Below are positions 1-5,293 of a stretch of 5,293 bases of DNA, piece after piece. Origin of the DNA: Deinococcus sp. GTDB lineage: Bacteria; Deinococcota; Deinococci; JACQHA01. A program made the position numbers and the translations under genes. Each line of letters begins with the position of its first letter. The first letter of the stretch is position 1. Where the stretch lies: the NCBI GenBank assembly GCA_016199255.1, contig JACQHA010000120.1:1-5293 (forward strand), in the 5' to 3' direction. The notes below the pieces were generated by a model. The model did no database searches, was not told where the DNA came from, and worked only from the letters and a program-made list of their open reading frames with translations.

Positions 1-75
1 ATATTCACAGTGCCCAGTATACGGCAGGCGGCACCTAGTCCCTAAGAACCGTGGATCTGCGTCGACTGAAGCTCC
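1..75. other. Intergenic region downstream of nagA, no gene seen
   Basis: This 75-base stretch follows the nagA stop codon (in the direction of transcription) and runs to the window edge. Both strands were read. Short open frames enter from the edge but none has a recognisable protein or a start with a ribosome binding site. A 5-bp inverted repeat (10-14 with 30-34, GTGCC/GGCAC) could form a weak hairpin with a 15-nt loop, but no T-run follows it on the minus strand, so it is not called an intrinsic terminator. Whether the operon ends here or continues to the left cannot be decided. Confidence 0.6.
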
Positions 76-1182
76 CTACCCGGCGTGCCAGGCTACCTGG
101 CCGCCAATGATGACCTGTTGCACGGTGAGGTGATTATCGAGCACCACCAAGTCCGCTAGTTTCCCGATCTCCAGACTGCCTAGCTCCCCATCGGCACCAA
201 TGGCCCGTGCCGGGTTCAGGGTGACGAGCTGCACGGCGTGGGGCAAGGGAAGGCCCAGGTAGACGAGATTGCGCACTGCCTGGTCCAGAGTGAGCGCGCT
301 GCCGGCCAAGGTCCCGTCAGGCAGCCGGAACTGGTTGCCGCGCACCTGCACCTGGAGTGGCCCCATGGGATACGTCCCATCTGGCAGGCCGGCAGGGGAG
401 ACGGCGTCGGTGACAGCGCAGATCCGCTCTGGGCCAGCGGCGCGGTAGGCCGCCAGGAGCGCTACTGGATGCACATGCACCAGGTCGGGGATCAGGCCCA
501 GAAAGAGCCGGTCATCAGTGAGCCCGGCGCCCACTGGACCGGGGTCCCGGTGGTGCAGGCCGCGCATGCCGTTATAGAAATGGGTGAGCATGGTCACGCC
601 GGCGTCAATGGCCGCCCTGGTCTGCTCCAGGTTAGCGTCGCTGTGGCCCAGGGAGACTATCACTCCGCGCCGGCGTAAGAGGCGCACCAGCTCTAAAGCG
701 CCGGGCAGCTCTGGCGCCAGCGTCACCAGCCGCACTGGCCCCAGATCCAAGAGCTCCTGCATCAGCGCCGTCGACGGCGGCAGCAAATAGCTGGGTTCGT
801 GCGCCCCGCGGCGCACTGGGTTCAGGAACGGCCCCTCAATATGCAGGCCCAAAAGGCGCACTGGGGTGCTGGCGCGCTGGCGGGCCTCGACTACGGCGCG
901 CACCCCCTGGCGCAGCGCTGCCGGGGGATGACTGATCAAGGTGGGCAGAAAAGCAGTGGTGCCGTGCGGCAAGTGATAGGCCGCAGTGCCCTCCACGGCT
1001 TCGGGCGTGCCGGCCATCAGGTCATGCCCGGCGCTGCCGTTGAGCTGCAGGTCAATGAAGCCCGGCACGATCCAGCAGTCGGCGCCGGCGCCAGGCTCAA
1101 TGCTGGTAATGCGCTCCGAAAAAGTGATGGCGCCTGGGATCACCTGGCGGGGGGTGACGATTCGTCCCTTGAGAGTTGGCAT
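76..1182 (-). CDS. nagA: N-acetylglucosamine-6-phosphate deacetylase (NagA)
   Basis: Cytoplasmic metal-dependent amidohydrolase, 368 aa, predicted to convert GlcNAc-6-phosphate to GlcN-6-phosphate plus acetate, the committed step of amino-sugar catabolism. Residues 40-55 hold PGFIDLQLNGSAGHDL: like other NagA proteins it has Q-x-N where many amidohydrolases have H-x-H. The metal glutamate is in HIEGPF (E116), the metal histidines are in SLGHSD (H180) and LTHFYNGM (H201), and the catalytic aspartate is in AVTDA (D259). H236 in DLVHV matches the substrate-binding histidine, although the usual D-G-x-H glycine is Leu here. The C-terminus has the family's NPAR, GSLEIGKLADLVVLD and GG-V features. 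Length is normal (about 380 in the family). The start is placed at ATG 1182 because GAGG (1191-1188) lies 5 nt upstream. An in-frame GTG at 1188 would add two residues and overlap the kinase stop by 4 nt, but lacks a spaced ribosome binding site. It is the last gene of the visible operon, 2 nt after the kinase. Function is well supported by motifs. Confidence 0.95.
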   Translation of the reverse strand: MPTLKGRIVTPRQVIPGAITFSERITSIEPGAGADCWIVPGFIDLQLNGSAGHDLMAGTPEAVEGTAAYHLPHGTTAFLPTLISHPPAALRQGVRAVVEARQRASTPVRLLGLHIEGPFLNPVRRGAHEPSYLLPPSTALMQELLDLGPVRLVTLAPELPGALELVRLLRRRGVIVSLGHSDANLEQTRAAIDAGVTMLTHFYNGMRGLHHRDPGPVGAGLTDDRLFLGLIPDLVHVHPVALLAAYRAAGPERICAVTDAVSPAGLPDGTYPMGPLQVQVRGNQFRLPDGTLAGSALTLDQAVRNLVYLGLPLPHAVQLVTLNPARAIGADGELGSLEIGKLADLVVLDNHLTVQQVIIGGQVAWHAG

Positions 1183-1184
1183 AA

Positions 1185-2135
1185 TCACCTCTTAAGCTTG
1201 GCGCCGGCCCGCTCCAGGGCGGCATAAGCGGCGCCAATGACTCCGGCTTGCTGGCCCAATTTAGCCAGCACGAGCTGGCCAGGGGGGAAGGTAGTAGGTT
1301 GGCGCTTGAGAGCAGCCTGGACCTCGCCCAGGAGCGTCTCGCCACCAGCGGCCATCACGCCGCCCCCCAGCAAGATCAGTTCCGGGTCCAGGAGATTGAG
1401 CAGGCTGCCTACCCCCAGAGCCAGCAGCTCAGCTTCCTCCCTGAGCTGCGCTTGGGCCCACTGGTGGCTACCTTTGGCTAGCTGGCAAAGCGCGTCCAGC
1501 TTGGGTACCGAGCCGGGGCCGGGCCAGCTGGCGCGCAGCCGCGCCTCCAGCGCTGGCCCGGCAGCCAGCGCCTCCCAGCAGCCGTACCAGCCGCAAGGGC
1601 AGCGCGGCCCGTTCCGTTCCAGCACCATGTGCCCCACTTCCCCGGCGCCGCCGTGGGCGCCGGCCACCAGCCGGCCATCGGCCACGATCCCGCCACCAAT
1701 GCCGGTGCCAATCGTGACCATGAGGTAATTCTGGCATCCTCTTGCTGCTCCCAGCCAGCCTTCCCCCAGCGCCGCGGCGTTGGCGTCGTTCACTACCTGC
1801 ACCGGAAGGTTTCCTTGGCTGGACAGCTCCGGTCCAATGGCCCGGTCCCCCCAGCCGGGGAGGTTGCTCACTGGACCGATAGTCCGGCCCGCCTGGCTGT
1901 CCACCAGCCCAGGCGTGGCCAGGCCCACTGCCAGTATGTCCTGGCGCTCTTGCTCGGCGTGGGCTTGGAGCTGCTGGGTAAGGGCTGCTAAGCGGCTCAT
2001 TACCGCATCGCCACCCTCGTTGGCCTTGGTAGGCACCTGCTCGGTGTGCAGGATGGCGCCATCAGGGCCCACCACTGCCCCCAGGATCTTGGTGCCCCCC
2101 AGGTCCAGCGCCAGTACGGCTTTGGAGCGGCGCAC
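1185..2135 (-). CDS. ROK-family sugar kinase, probable N-acetylhexosamine kinase or glucokinase
   Basis: Cytoplasmic ATP-dependent sugar kinase, 316 aa. The ATP phosphate-binding loop DLGGTK is at residues 11-16, the catalytic aspartate is in VNDANAAALGE (D117), and the second glycine-rich phosphate motif TIGTGIGGGI is at 141-150. The ROK signature follows: E166 and H169 in GEVGHM, then the zinc-binding run CPCGWYGC (C179, C181, C186 with H169). A C-terminal LLGGGV element is at 255-260. There is no N-terminal helix-turn-helix, and the length is that of a kinase rather than of the NagC/Mlc/XylR repressors of the same family. ROK kinases act on glucose, GlcNAc, ManNAc, fructose or allose, and the motifs do not separate these. 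Immediate adjacency to nagA favours GlcNAc, giving the GlcNAc-6-phosphate that NagA uses; ManNAc kinase (NanK) is the main alternative. The GTG start is supported by AGGAG 5 nt upstream. The gene begins 1 nt after the oxidoreductase stop, and its TGA stop lies 2 nt from the nagA ATG. Confidence 0.92.
   Translation of the reverse strand: MRRSKAVLALDLGGTKILGAVVGPDGAILHTEQVPTKANEGGDAVMSRLAALTQQLQAHAEQERQDILAVGLATPGLVDSQAGRTIGPVSNLPGWGDRAIGPELSSQGNLPVQVVNDANAAALGEGWLGAARGCQNYLMVTIGTGIGGGIVADGRLVAGAHGGAGEVGHMVLERNGPRCPCGWYGCWEALAAGPALEARLRASWPGPGSVPKLDALCQLAKGSHQWAQAQLREEAELLALGVGSLLNLLDPELILLGGGVMAAGGETLLGEVQAALKRQPTTFPPGQLVLAKLGQQAGVIGAAYAALERAGAKLKR
1186..1193 (-). promoter_or_regulatory. Ribosome binding site deciding the nagA start
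   Basis: The minus strand reads AAGAGGTG here, with the GAGG core ending 5 nt before ATG at 1182. The site overlaps the last codons and the TGA stop of the kinase gene, which suggests translational coupling. It also overlaps the alternative GTG at 1188, making that GTG the less likely start. Confidence 0.7.
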
Positions 2136-2136
2136 T

Positions 2137-3141
2137 TTAGCTCCTGAGCCGCACCGGCCGCCCGCTTTTAGCCGATTGATAAGCTGCCAGGGCGATCTCT
2201 AGAGCTCTTAGCCCGTCTTCGCCACTGGCGTGGGGAGGCCGCTGCTGGCAGATAGAGGCAATGAAATCTTCCACCATGGCCTGGTCGTAGTCGGCGCCCC
2301 AGGGCTCCCAGACTAGGCGCTGGCGGCCCCTTTGGCTGCCGTAGACCGAAACTACCTGCCGGGCGTCGCTCGTGGAGAGCACGCCTTTGGTACCCAGAAT
2401 CGTGAGGAAAAAATCGCCCCAGGTGGGGAACGATGGCGGTCGGGACCAGCTAGGGTCCACGCTGGCGATCACGCCGCTACGGAAGCGTAAAGAGAGCAGC
2501 CCGCAGTCGTCCACTTTGAGTTTGGGATGAAATAAGGTCCCGGCCTGGGCGTAGACTTCCTCCACCTCGTCGTCTAAGAACCAGCGAAACAGGTCGGTGA
2601 GGTGCACTGAATGGTCCAAGACGGCGCCGCCGCCGGCTTGCTCCGGGTCAGTAAACCAGCCAGGCGGGCAGTTGCCCCGGTTGAAGCCGCTCAGGGCCAG
2701 TGGCTTGCCAATGGCTCCGGCCAGCACCTTCTCCCGGGCCAGAACCAGGGTCCAGTCGTAGCGGCAGACAAACGCCGTTTGCAGGATCACCCCGGCTTGC
2801 TGGGCAGCGGCAATCATGCGCTGGGCGTCAGCTACTGTAGTGGCCAAGGGCTTCTCGCACAAGATATGCTTGCCGGCTCTGGCTGCTGCCACCGCCTGCG
2901 CCGCGTGCTGGGCATTGGGAGAGCAGATCACCACCGCGTCAATGTCAGAGCAGTCCAAAAGCTCCTGGTAGTCGGAGTAGACCTGCTCTACCTCGAACCG
3001 CTTAGCTGCCTGGCGGGCGCGGGCTGGCTGCTCATCGGCAATAGCCACCAGGCTGGCGCCTTCCAGCCCTTTGAGTACCGCGCTGTATTTATAGGCGTGC
3101 AGGTGGGCATAGCTCATCATGCCGACGCGCACGTGGCTCAT
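2137..3141 (-). CDS. Gfo/Idh/MocA-family oxidoreductase with atypical N-terminal dinucleotide motif
   Basis: Predicted cytoplasmic NAD(P)-dependent sugar or polyol dehydrogenase, 334 aa, normal family length. It has an N-terminal Rossmann domain (about 1-120) and a C-terminal Gfo/Idh/MocA alpha/beta domain (about 130-325). The family's lysine motif is present as CEKPLA (E96, K97, P98). The active-site segment GGGAVLDHSVHLTD (170-183) carries the usual Asp and His (D176, H180). The first strand-turn is unusual: after VRVG it reads MMSYAHLHAY (G7, S10, H13, H15) where relatives have G-x-G-x-x-G, so the loop around the cofactor pyrophosphate should differ. A DPSWSRPPSFPTWGD stretch (229-243) is characteristic of a subset of the family. 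The substrate cannot be read from the sequence; candidates are a modified amino sugar, a glycoside or an inositol-like polyol. The gene overlaps the upstream oxidoreductase by 4 nt (ATGA), with GGAGG at 3150-3146 four nt before the ATG, and is followed 1 nt later by the ROK kinase. Family assignment is firm, specific function unknown. Confidence 0.9.
   Translation of the reverse strand: MSHVRVGMMSYAHLHAYKYSAVLKGLEGASLVAIADEQPARARQAAKRFEVEQVYSDYQELLDCSDIDAVVICSPNAQHAAQAVAAARAGKHILCEKPLATTVADAQRMIAAAQQAGVILQTAFVCRYDWTLVLAREKVLAGAIGKPLALSGFNRGNCPPGWFTDPEQAGGGAVLDHSVHLTDLFRWFLDDEVEEVYAQAGTLFHPKLKVDDCGLLSLRFRSGVIASVDPSWSRPPSFPTWGDFFLTILGTKGVLSTSDARQVVSVYGSQRGRQRLVWEPWGADYDQAMVEDFIASICQQRPPHASGEDGLRALEIALAAYQSAKSGRPVRLRS
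2141..2145 (-). promoter_or_regulatory. Ribosome binding site supporting a GTG start for the ROK kinase
   Basis: AGGAG on the minus strand lies 5 nt before the GTG at 2135, inside the last codons of the upstream oxidoreductase gene. It supports GTG as the true initiator and implies that the two genes are translated from one message. Confidence 0.7.
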
Positions 3142-4124
3142 AGCGCCTCCGGAACGGCTACCGGCTTGCCTTTAAGGAGCGAGGTCCGGGCAGCGAGCGC
3201 CAGAGCTAGAGCACTGATCGCCTCTTCAGGCGGGATCTCGGGCGATTGGTGGCGGGCCAGGCAGTCCACGAAGTGGCGGATCTCCAGCACGTAGTCGTCC
3301 TCGGGCAAAGGGCTCTCTTCTATGCGCTGCCCGCCGCTGGTGACGGTCACCAGCGAGTTAGCGCTGTCGCTATCCAGGTTCACCACCCCCCTGGTACCCA
3401 TGACCTCCAGCGTTTGGCGGAAGCGGTAGCCCTTGGGATGCGCCCAGCTGGCCTCAATAAGCGCCAGGGCGCCGCTTTGAAAGCGCACTGTGGCATGGGC
3501 GTAGTGGAAATGGGCGTTGGGGGCCTTCACCCCGCGGGTAAACACCGTCTGCGCCGGGCCTAAGAGCCACAGCAAGAAATCAAAGTCGTGGATGGCCATG
3601 TCGACCAGCAGCCCGCCGCTCAGCTGCTCGTTGGCATACCAGTTCTGCCAGCTCCAGTTGGGGAAAGCGCTCAAGCGCGCCGCGTACGCCATCTGGGGCT
3701 GGCCAATGTCTCCCCGGTCCACCACCGCTTTCAACCGGCGGTAGTCGGGGCAGAAGCGCAGGTCATGGGCCACCATAAACTGCACCCCGGTTTCCTGCCA
3801 GACCTCTACGGTGCGCTTGGCCTGGGCCAGGGTGCGAGCAATGGGCTTCTCGCACAGCACGTGCTTCCCGGCCCGCATGGCGCCGATGGCGTACTGGTGG
3901 TGCAAGGGGGTAGGGGCGCAGATGTCTACCATGTCCAGATCCCGGCGCTTCAACAGCTGCCAGGGGTCGGTGTATACATCAGCGCCGAAGGCTTTGGCTA
4001 GTCTAGCTGCCCGCTGGCGGCTGGGGTCGGCCACAGCCACCACCTGGGCGCCGCTGACTTGGGGATAGGACCGGGCGTGGACCTTCCCAATGAATCCCGC
4101 CCCGATAATCCCGGCTCGCAGCAT
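3138..4124 (-). CDS. Gfo/Idh/MocA-family NAD(P)-dependent oxidoreductase
   Basis: Predicted cytoplasmic sugar/polyol dehydrogenase-type protein, 328 aa. The N-terminal Rossmann fold opens with the canonical IIGAGFIGKVHA (G8, G10, G13), and the second strand ends at VADPS (31-35), where the acidic D33 suggests a preference for NAD over NADP. The lysine motif is CEKPIA (E92, K93, P94). The active-site segment GGLLVDMAIHDFD (170-182) carries D175, H179 and D180, the usual family catalytic positions. The C-terminal domain continues with the typical VMGTRGVV strand (241-248). It is a diverged paralogue of the next gene, sharing domain layout and motifs but not the cofactor loop, so it does not look like a recent duplication. 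Known relatives include inositol, glucose-fructose and levoglucosan dehydrogenases, 2,7-anhydro-sialic acid oxidoreductases and GH109 glycosidases; nothing here selects one. The ATG is preceded by a consensus ribosome binding site in the 14-nt gap after the permease, and the TGA stop overlaps the next ATG. Confidence 0.92.
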   Translation of the reverse strand: MLRAGIIGAGFIGKVHARSYPQVSGAQVVAVADPSRQRAARLAKAFGADVYTDPWQLLKRRDLDMVDICAPTPLHHQYAIGAMRAGKHVLCEKPIARTLAQAKRTVEVWQETGVQFMVAHDLRFCPDYRRLKAVVDRGDIGQPQMAYAARLSAFPNWSWQNWYANEQLSGGLLVDMAIHDFDFLLWLLGPAQTVFTRGVKAPNAHFHYAHATVRFQSGALALIEASWAHPKGYRFRQTLEVMGTRGVVNLDSDSANSLVTVTSGGQRIEESPLPEDDYVLEIRHFVDCLARHQSPEIPPEEAISALALALAARTSLLKGKPVAVPEAL

Positions 4125-4130
4125 ACCTCT

Positions 4131-4138
4131 CCTCCTTA
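4131..4138 (-). promoter_or_regulatory. Consensus Shine-Dalgarno site for the first oxidoreductase gene
   Basis: The minus strand reads TAAGGAGG, a full match to the 16S anti-Shine-Dalgarno complement, 6 nt before ATG 4124. It is the strongest ribosome binding site in the window and fills the gap between the permease and oxidoreductase genes. It suggests efficient initiation at the start of the enzyme block of the operon. No promoter elements fit in this gap itself. Confidence 0.75.
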
Positions 4139-4957
4139 CTAGCGCAGCCGCACGTCCAGGGCGTCCCGCAGCCCATCCCCCAGCAGGTTGAACCCGAGCA
4201 CGGTCAAAAAAATCGCCAGTCCCGGGAAGAACGAGAGCCAGGGCGCGGTGCGCAAGAAAGACCGCCCGGCATAGAGCATAGCGCCCCAGCTGGGCTCAGG
4301 CGGCTGCGCTCCCAGGCCCAGGAAACTGAGCGCCGACTCAGCCAGAATATTCTGCGCCAAGCGCGCCGTGCCAAACACCATAATCGGCGCCAGCACATTA
4401 GGCAGCACATGGCGCAGCATGATCCTCAGATTGTTTCCCCCCAGCGCCCGCGCCGCCTGGACAAAGTCTAGCTCCCGCACCGCCAAAACCTGGCCCCGCA
4501 CGATTCTCGCCACATAAGGCCAGGTGGCCAGCCCCAGGGCGATGTACGAATTCGTGACGCTGGGCCCCAAAGCCGCTGCGAGGGCAATGGCCAGAAGAAT
4601 AAACGGCATGGCTAGCACCATGTCGGTGAAGCGCATGAGAAAGCTGTCTACCAAGCTGCCGAGAAAGCCGGCGACTAGGCCAATGGGTACCCCTATAGCC
4701 AGGGCCACGGCCATGCCCACCAGGCCGATCCAGAGCGAGAGCCGGGCGCCATAGAGAATGCGGCTGAGAATATCCCTCCCTAGGTCATCAGCGCCGAGAA
4801 GATGCCCCGGTCCAGGCGGTGCCAGATAGGCCCCCAGGTTCACCTGCTTTGGCGGCGCCGGCGCCAGCCATGGGGCGGCCAGAGCAGATAGGCCCACCAA
4901 TAGGGCAATAATCAAGCCCATGACAGCCAGGTGGTTGCGGGACAAGCGCCTTAGCAT
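4139..4957 (-). CDS. Opp/Dpp-type ABC transporter permease (DppC/OppC family)
   Basis: Integral inner-membrane subunit of an ABC importer, 272 aa, slightly short for the OppC/DppC family (about 280-300). After a short basic N-terminus, a first membrane helix lies at about 11-33, followed by the extracytoplasmic family motif LLGADDLGRDILSRILYGAR (53-72). Further hydrophobic helices lie at about 74-98, 113-131, 136-152, 188-205 and 240-260. The cytoplasmic EAA loop that docks on the ATPase is at about 162-187 (FVQAARALGGNNLRIM through HVLPN). The segment ESALSFLGLGAQPPEPSWG (207-225) and the C-terminal GDGLRDALDVR are hallmarks of the family. The partner permease ends 15 nt upstream, the normal B-C order. 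The family is named for peptides, but members also import chitobiose, other oligosaccharides, sialic acid and nickel; the amino-sugar genes downstream favour a sugar or glycopeptide here. The ATG at 4957 has GGAG (4967-4964) 6 nt upstream. Confidence 0.95.
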   Translation of the reverse strand: MLRRLSRNHLAVMGLIIALLVGLSALAAPWLAPAPPKQVNLGAYLAPPGPGHLLGADDLGRDILSRILYGARLSLWIGLVGMAVALAIGVPIGLVAGFLGSLVDSFLMRFTDMVLAMPFILLAIALAAALGPSVTNSYIALGLATWPYVARIVRGQVLAVRELDFVQAARALGGNNLRIMLRHVLPNVLAPIMVFGTARLAQNILAESALSFLGLGAQPPEPSWGAMLYAGRSFLRTAPWLSFFPGLAIFLTVLGFNLLGDGLRDALDVRLR

Positions 4958-4972
4958 CCACCGCTCCGGGCC

Positions 4973-5293
4973 CTAGCCATAGCGGATGCGCGGGTCCAGG
5001 TAGACATACGACAGATCCACCGCCAGATTGACCAGGGCGTATACCGCCGCCAAATAGAGAATCATCCCCTGTACCAGGGGGAAATCGCGGGTGCTAATGG
5101 CTTCTAACAGCAGTCGCCCCATCCCCGGCCAAGCAAAGATCACCTCGACCAAGAGGGCGCCAATTAACAGGTCGCCAAACGCCAGGCCCATCACGGTGAC
5201 TACCGGGATGAGACTATTCTTCAGGGCGTGCTTGTAGATCACGATCCGCCCCGGCAGCCCTTTGGCCCGGGCAGTGCGGATGTAGTCCTGGCG
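4973..5293 (-). CDS. Opp/Dpp-type ABC transporter permease (DppB/OppB family), C-terminal part
   Basis: The last 106 residues of an inner-membrane ABC importer subunit; the frame is open to the window edge, so about the first 200 or more residues lie beyond 5293. The visible part starts inside the EAA loop with YIRTARAKGLPG (residues 4-15 of the fragment) followed by HALKNSLIPVVT, the ATPase-docking helix of the OppB/DppB family. A membrane helix follows at about 29-51, then the conserved VIFAWPGMGRLLLEAI (51-66) and RDFPLVQGMILYLA (69-82), a second helix at about 75-97, and the typical DPRIRYG terminus. The GTG at 5242 is an internal valine codon within the conserved loop, not the start. It would form the heterodimeric channel with the permease encoded 15 nt downstream. 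Substrate-binding protein and ATPase genes are not visible and probably lie further upstream. Confidence 0.95.
   Translation of the reverse strand, partial: RQDYIRTARAKGLPGRIVIYKHALKNSLIPVVTVMGLAFGDLLIGALLVEVIFAWPGMGRLLLEAISTRDFPLVQGMILYLAAVYALVNLAVDLSYVYLDPRIRYG

Noticed and set aside
10..34. Possible terminator hairpin downstream of nagA
   Set aside because: Only a 5-bp stem with a long loop and no T-run on the transcribed side; not distinguishable from chance.
238..678. Plus-strand open frame of 146 codons
   Set aside because: It lies wholly within nagA on the opposite strand, has no recognisable motifs or family, and long antisense frames are expected in GC-rich coding DNA.
799..1227. 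Plus-strand open frame of 142 codons crossing the nagA/kinase junction
   Set aside because: Shadow of nagA; composition and sequence show no protein-family features, and the minus-strand genes explain the whole region.
1185..2135. ROK-family transcriptional repressor (NagC/Mlc type)
   Set aside because: The protein starts directly at the ATP-binding domain, has no helix-turn-helix, and keeps the catalytic aspartate and ATP loop.
2611..3294. Plus-strand open frame of 227 codons antisense to the oxidoreductase genes
   Set aside because: Although long, it spans the overlap of two motif-complete minus-strand genes and encodes no recognisable domain.
2137..4124. Recent tandem duplication of the two oxidoreductase genes
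   Set aside because: The paralogues share family motifs but differ throughout, including the cofactor loop, so no recent DNA-level duplication is visible.
4973..5242. A complete 89-residue small protein starting at GTG 5242
   Set aside because: The frame stays open to 5293 and the upstream residues form the conserved EAA loop of an OppB/DppB permease, so this is the end of a larger gene.

Overview
The window is a densely packed, single-strand (minus) bacterial gene cluster with high GC content (roughly 60-65% by eye). Six genes read from right to left: an incomplete Opp/Dpp-type ABC permease (5293-4973), a second complete permease of the same class (4957-4139), two tandem Gfo/Idh/MocA-family NAD(P)-dependent oxidoreductases (4124-3138 and 3141-2137), a ROK-family sugar kinase (2135-1185), and N-acetylglucosamine-6-phosphate deacetylase NagA (1182-76). 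Gaps are 15, 14, -4, 1 and 2 nt, and each complete gene is preceded by a purine-rich Shine-Dalgarno sequence, so this looks like one operon. Its promoter, the rest of the first permease and probably the solute-binding protein and ATPases lie beyond position 5293. Positions 1-75, downstream of nagA, hold no gene or convincing terminator.

The genes fit uptake and catabolism of an amino sugar. The permeases would import a sugar, glycoside or glycopeptide, the ROK kinase would phosphorylate an N-acetyl-hexosamine, and NagA would deacetylate GlcNAc-6-phosphate to GlcN-6-phosphate. No glucosamine-6-phosphate deaminase (NagB), glycosidase or regulator is visible in the window. The unexplained part is the pair of different oxidoreductases between transport and the GlcNAc core. 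This suggests that the imported compound is a modified or unusual amino sugar needing a redox step (oxidation/re-reduction, epimerisation or NAD-dependent glycoside cleavage) before it joins the GlcNAc pathway. That is inference from gene context.

The organism is a bacterium with canonical Shine-Dalgarno usage, GTG as well as ATG starts, and all three stop codons in use. The style fits a GC-rich free-living heterotroph such as Chloroflexota or a GC-rich Bacillota-like lineage, but the sequence alone does not settle the phylum. No RNA gene, mobile element, CRISPR array or origin was seen. The plus-strand open frames are shadows of the minus-strand genes.
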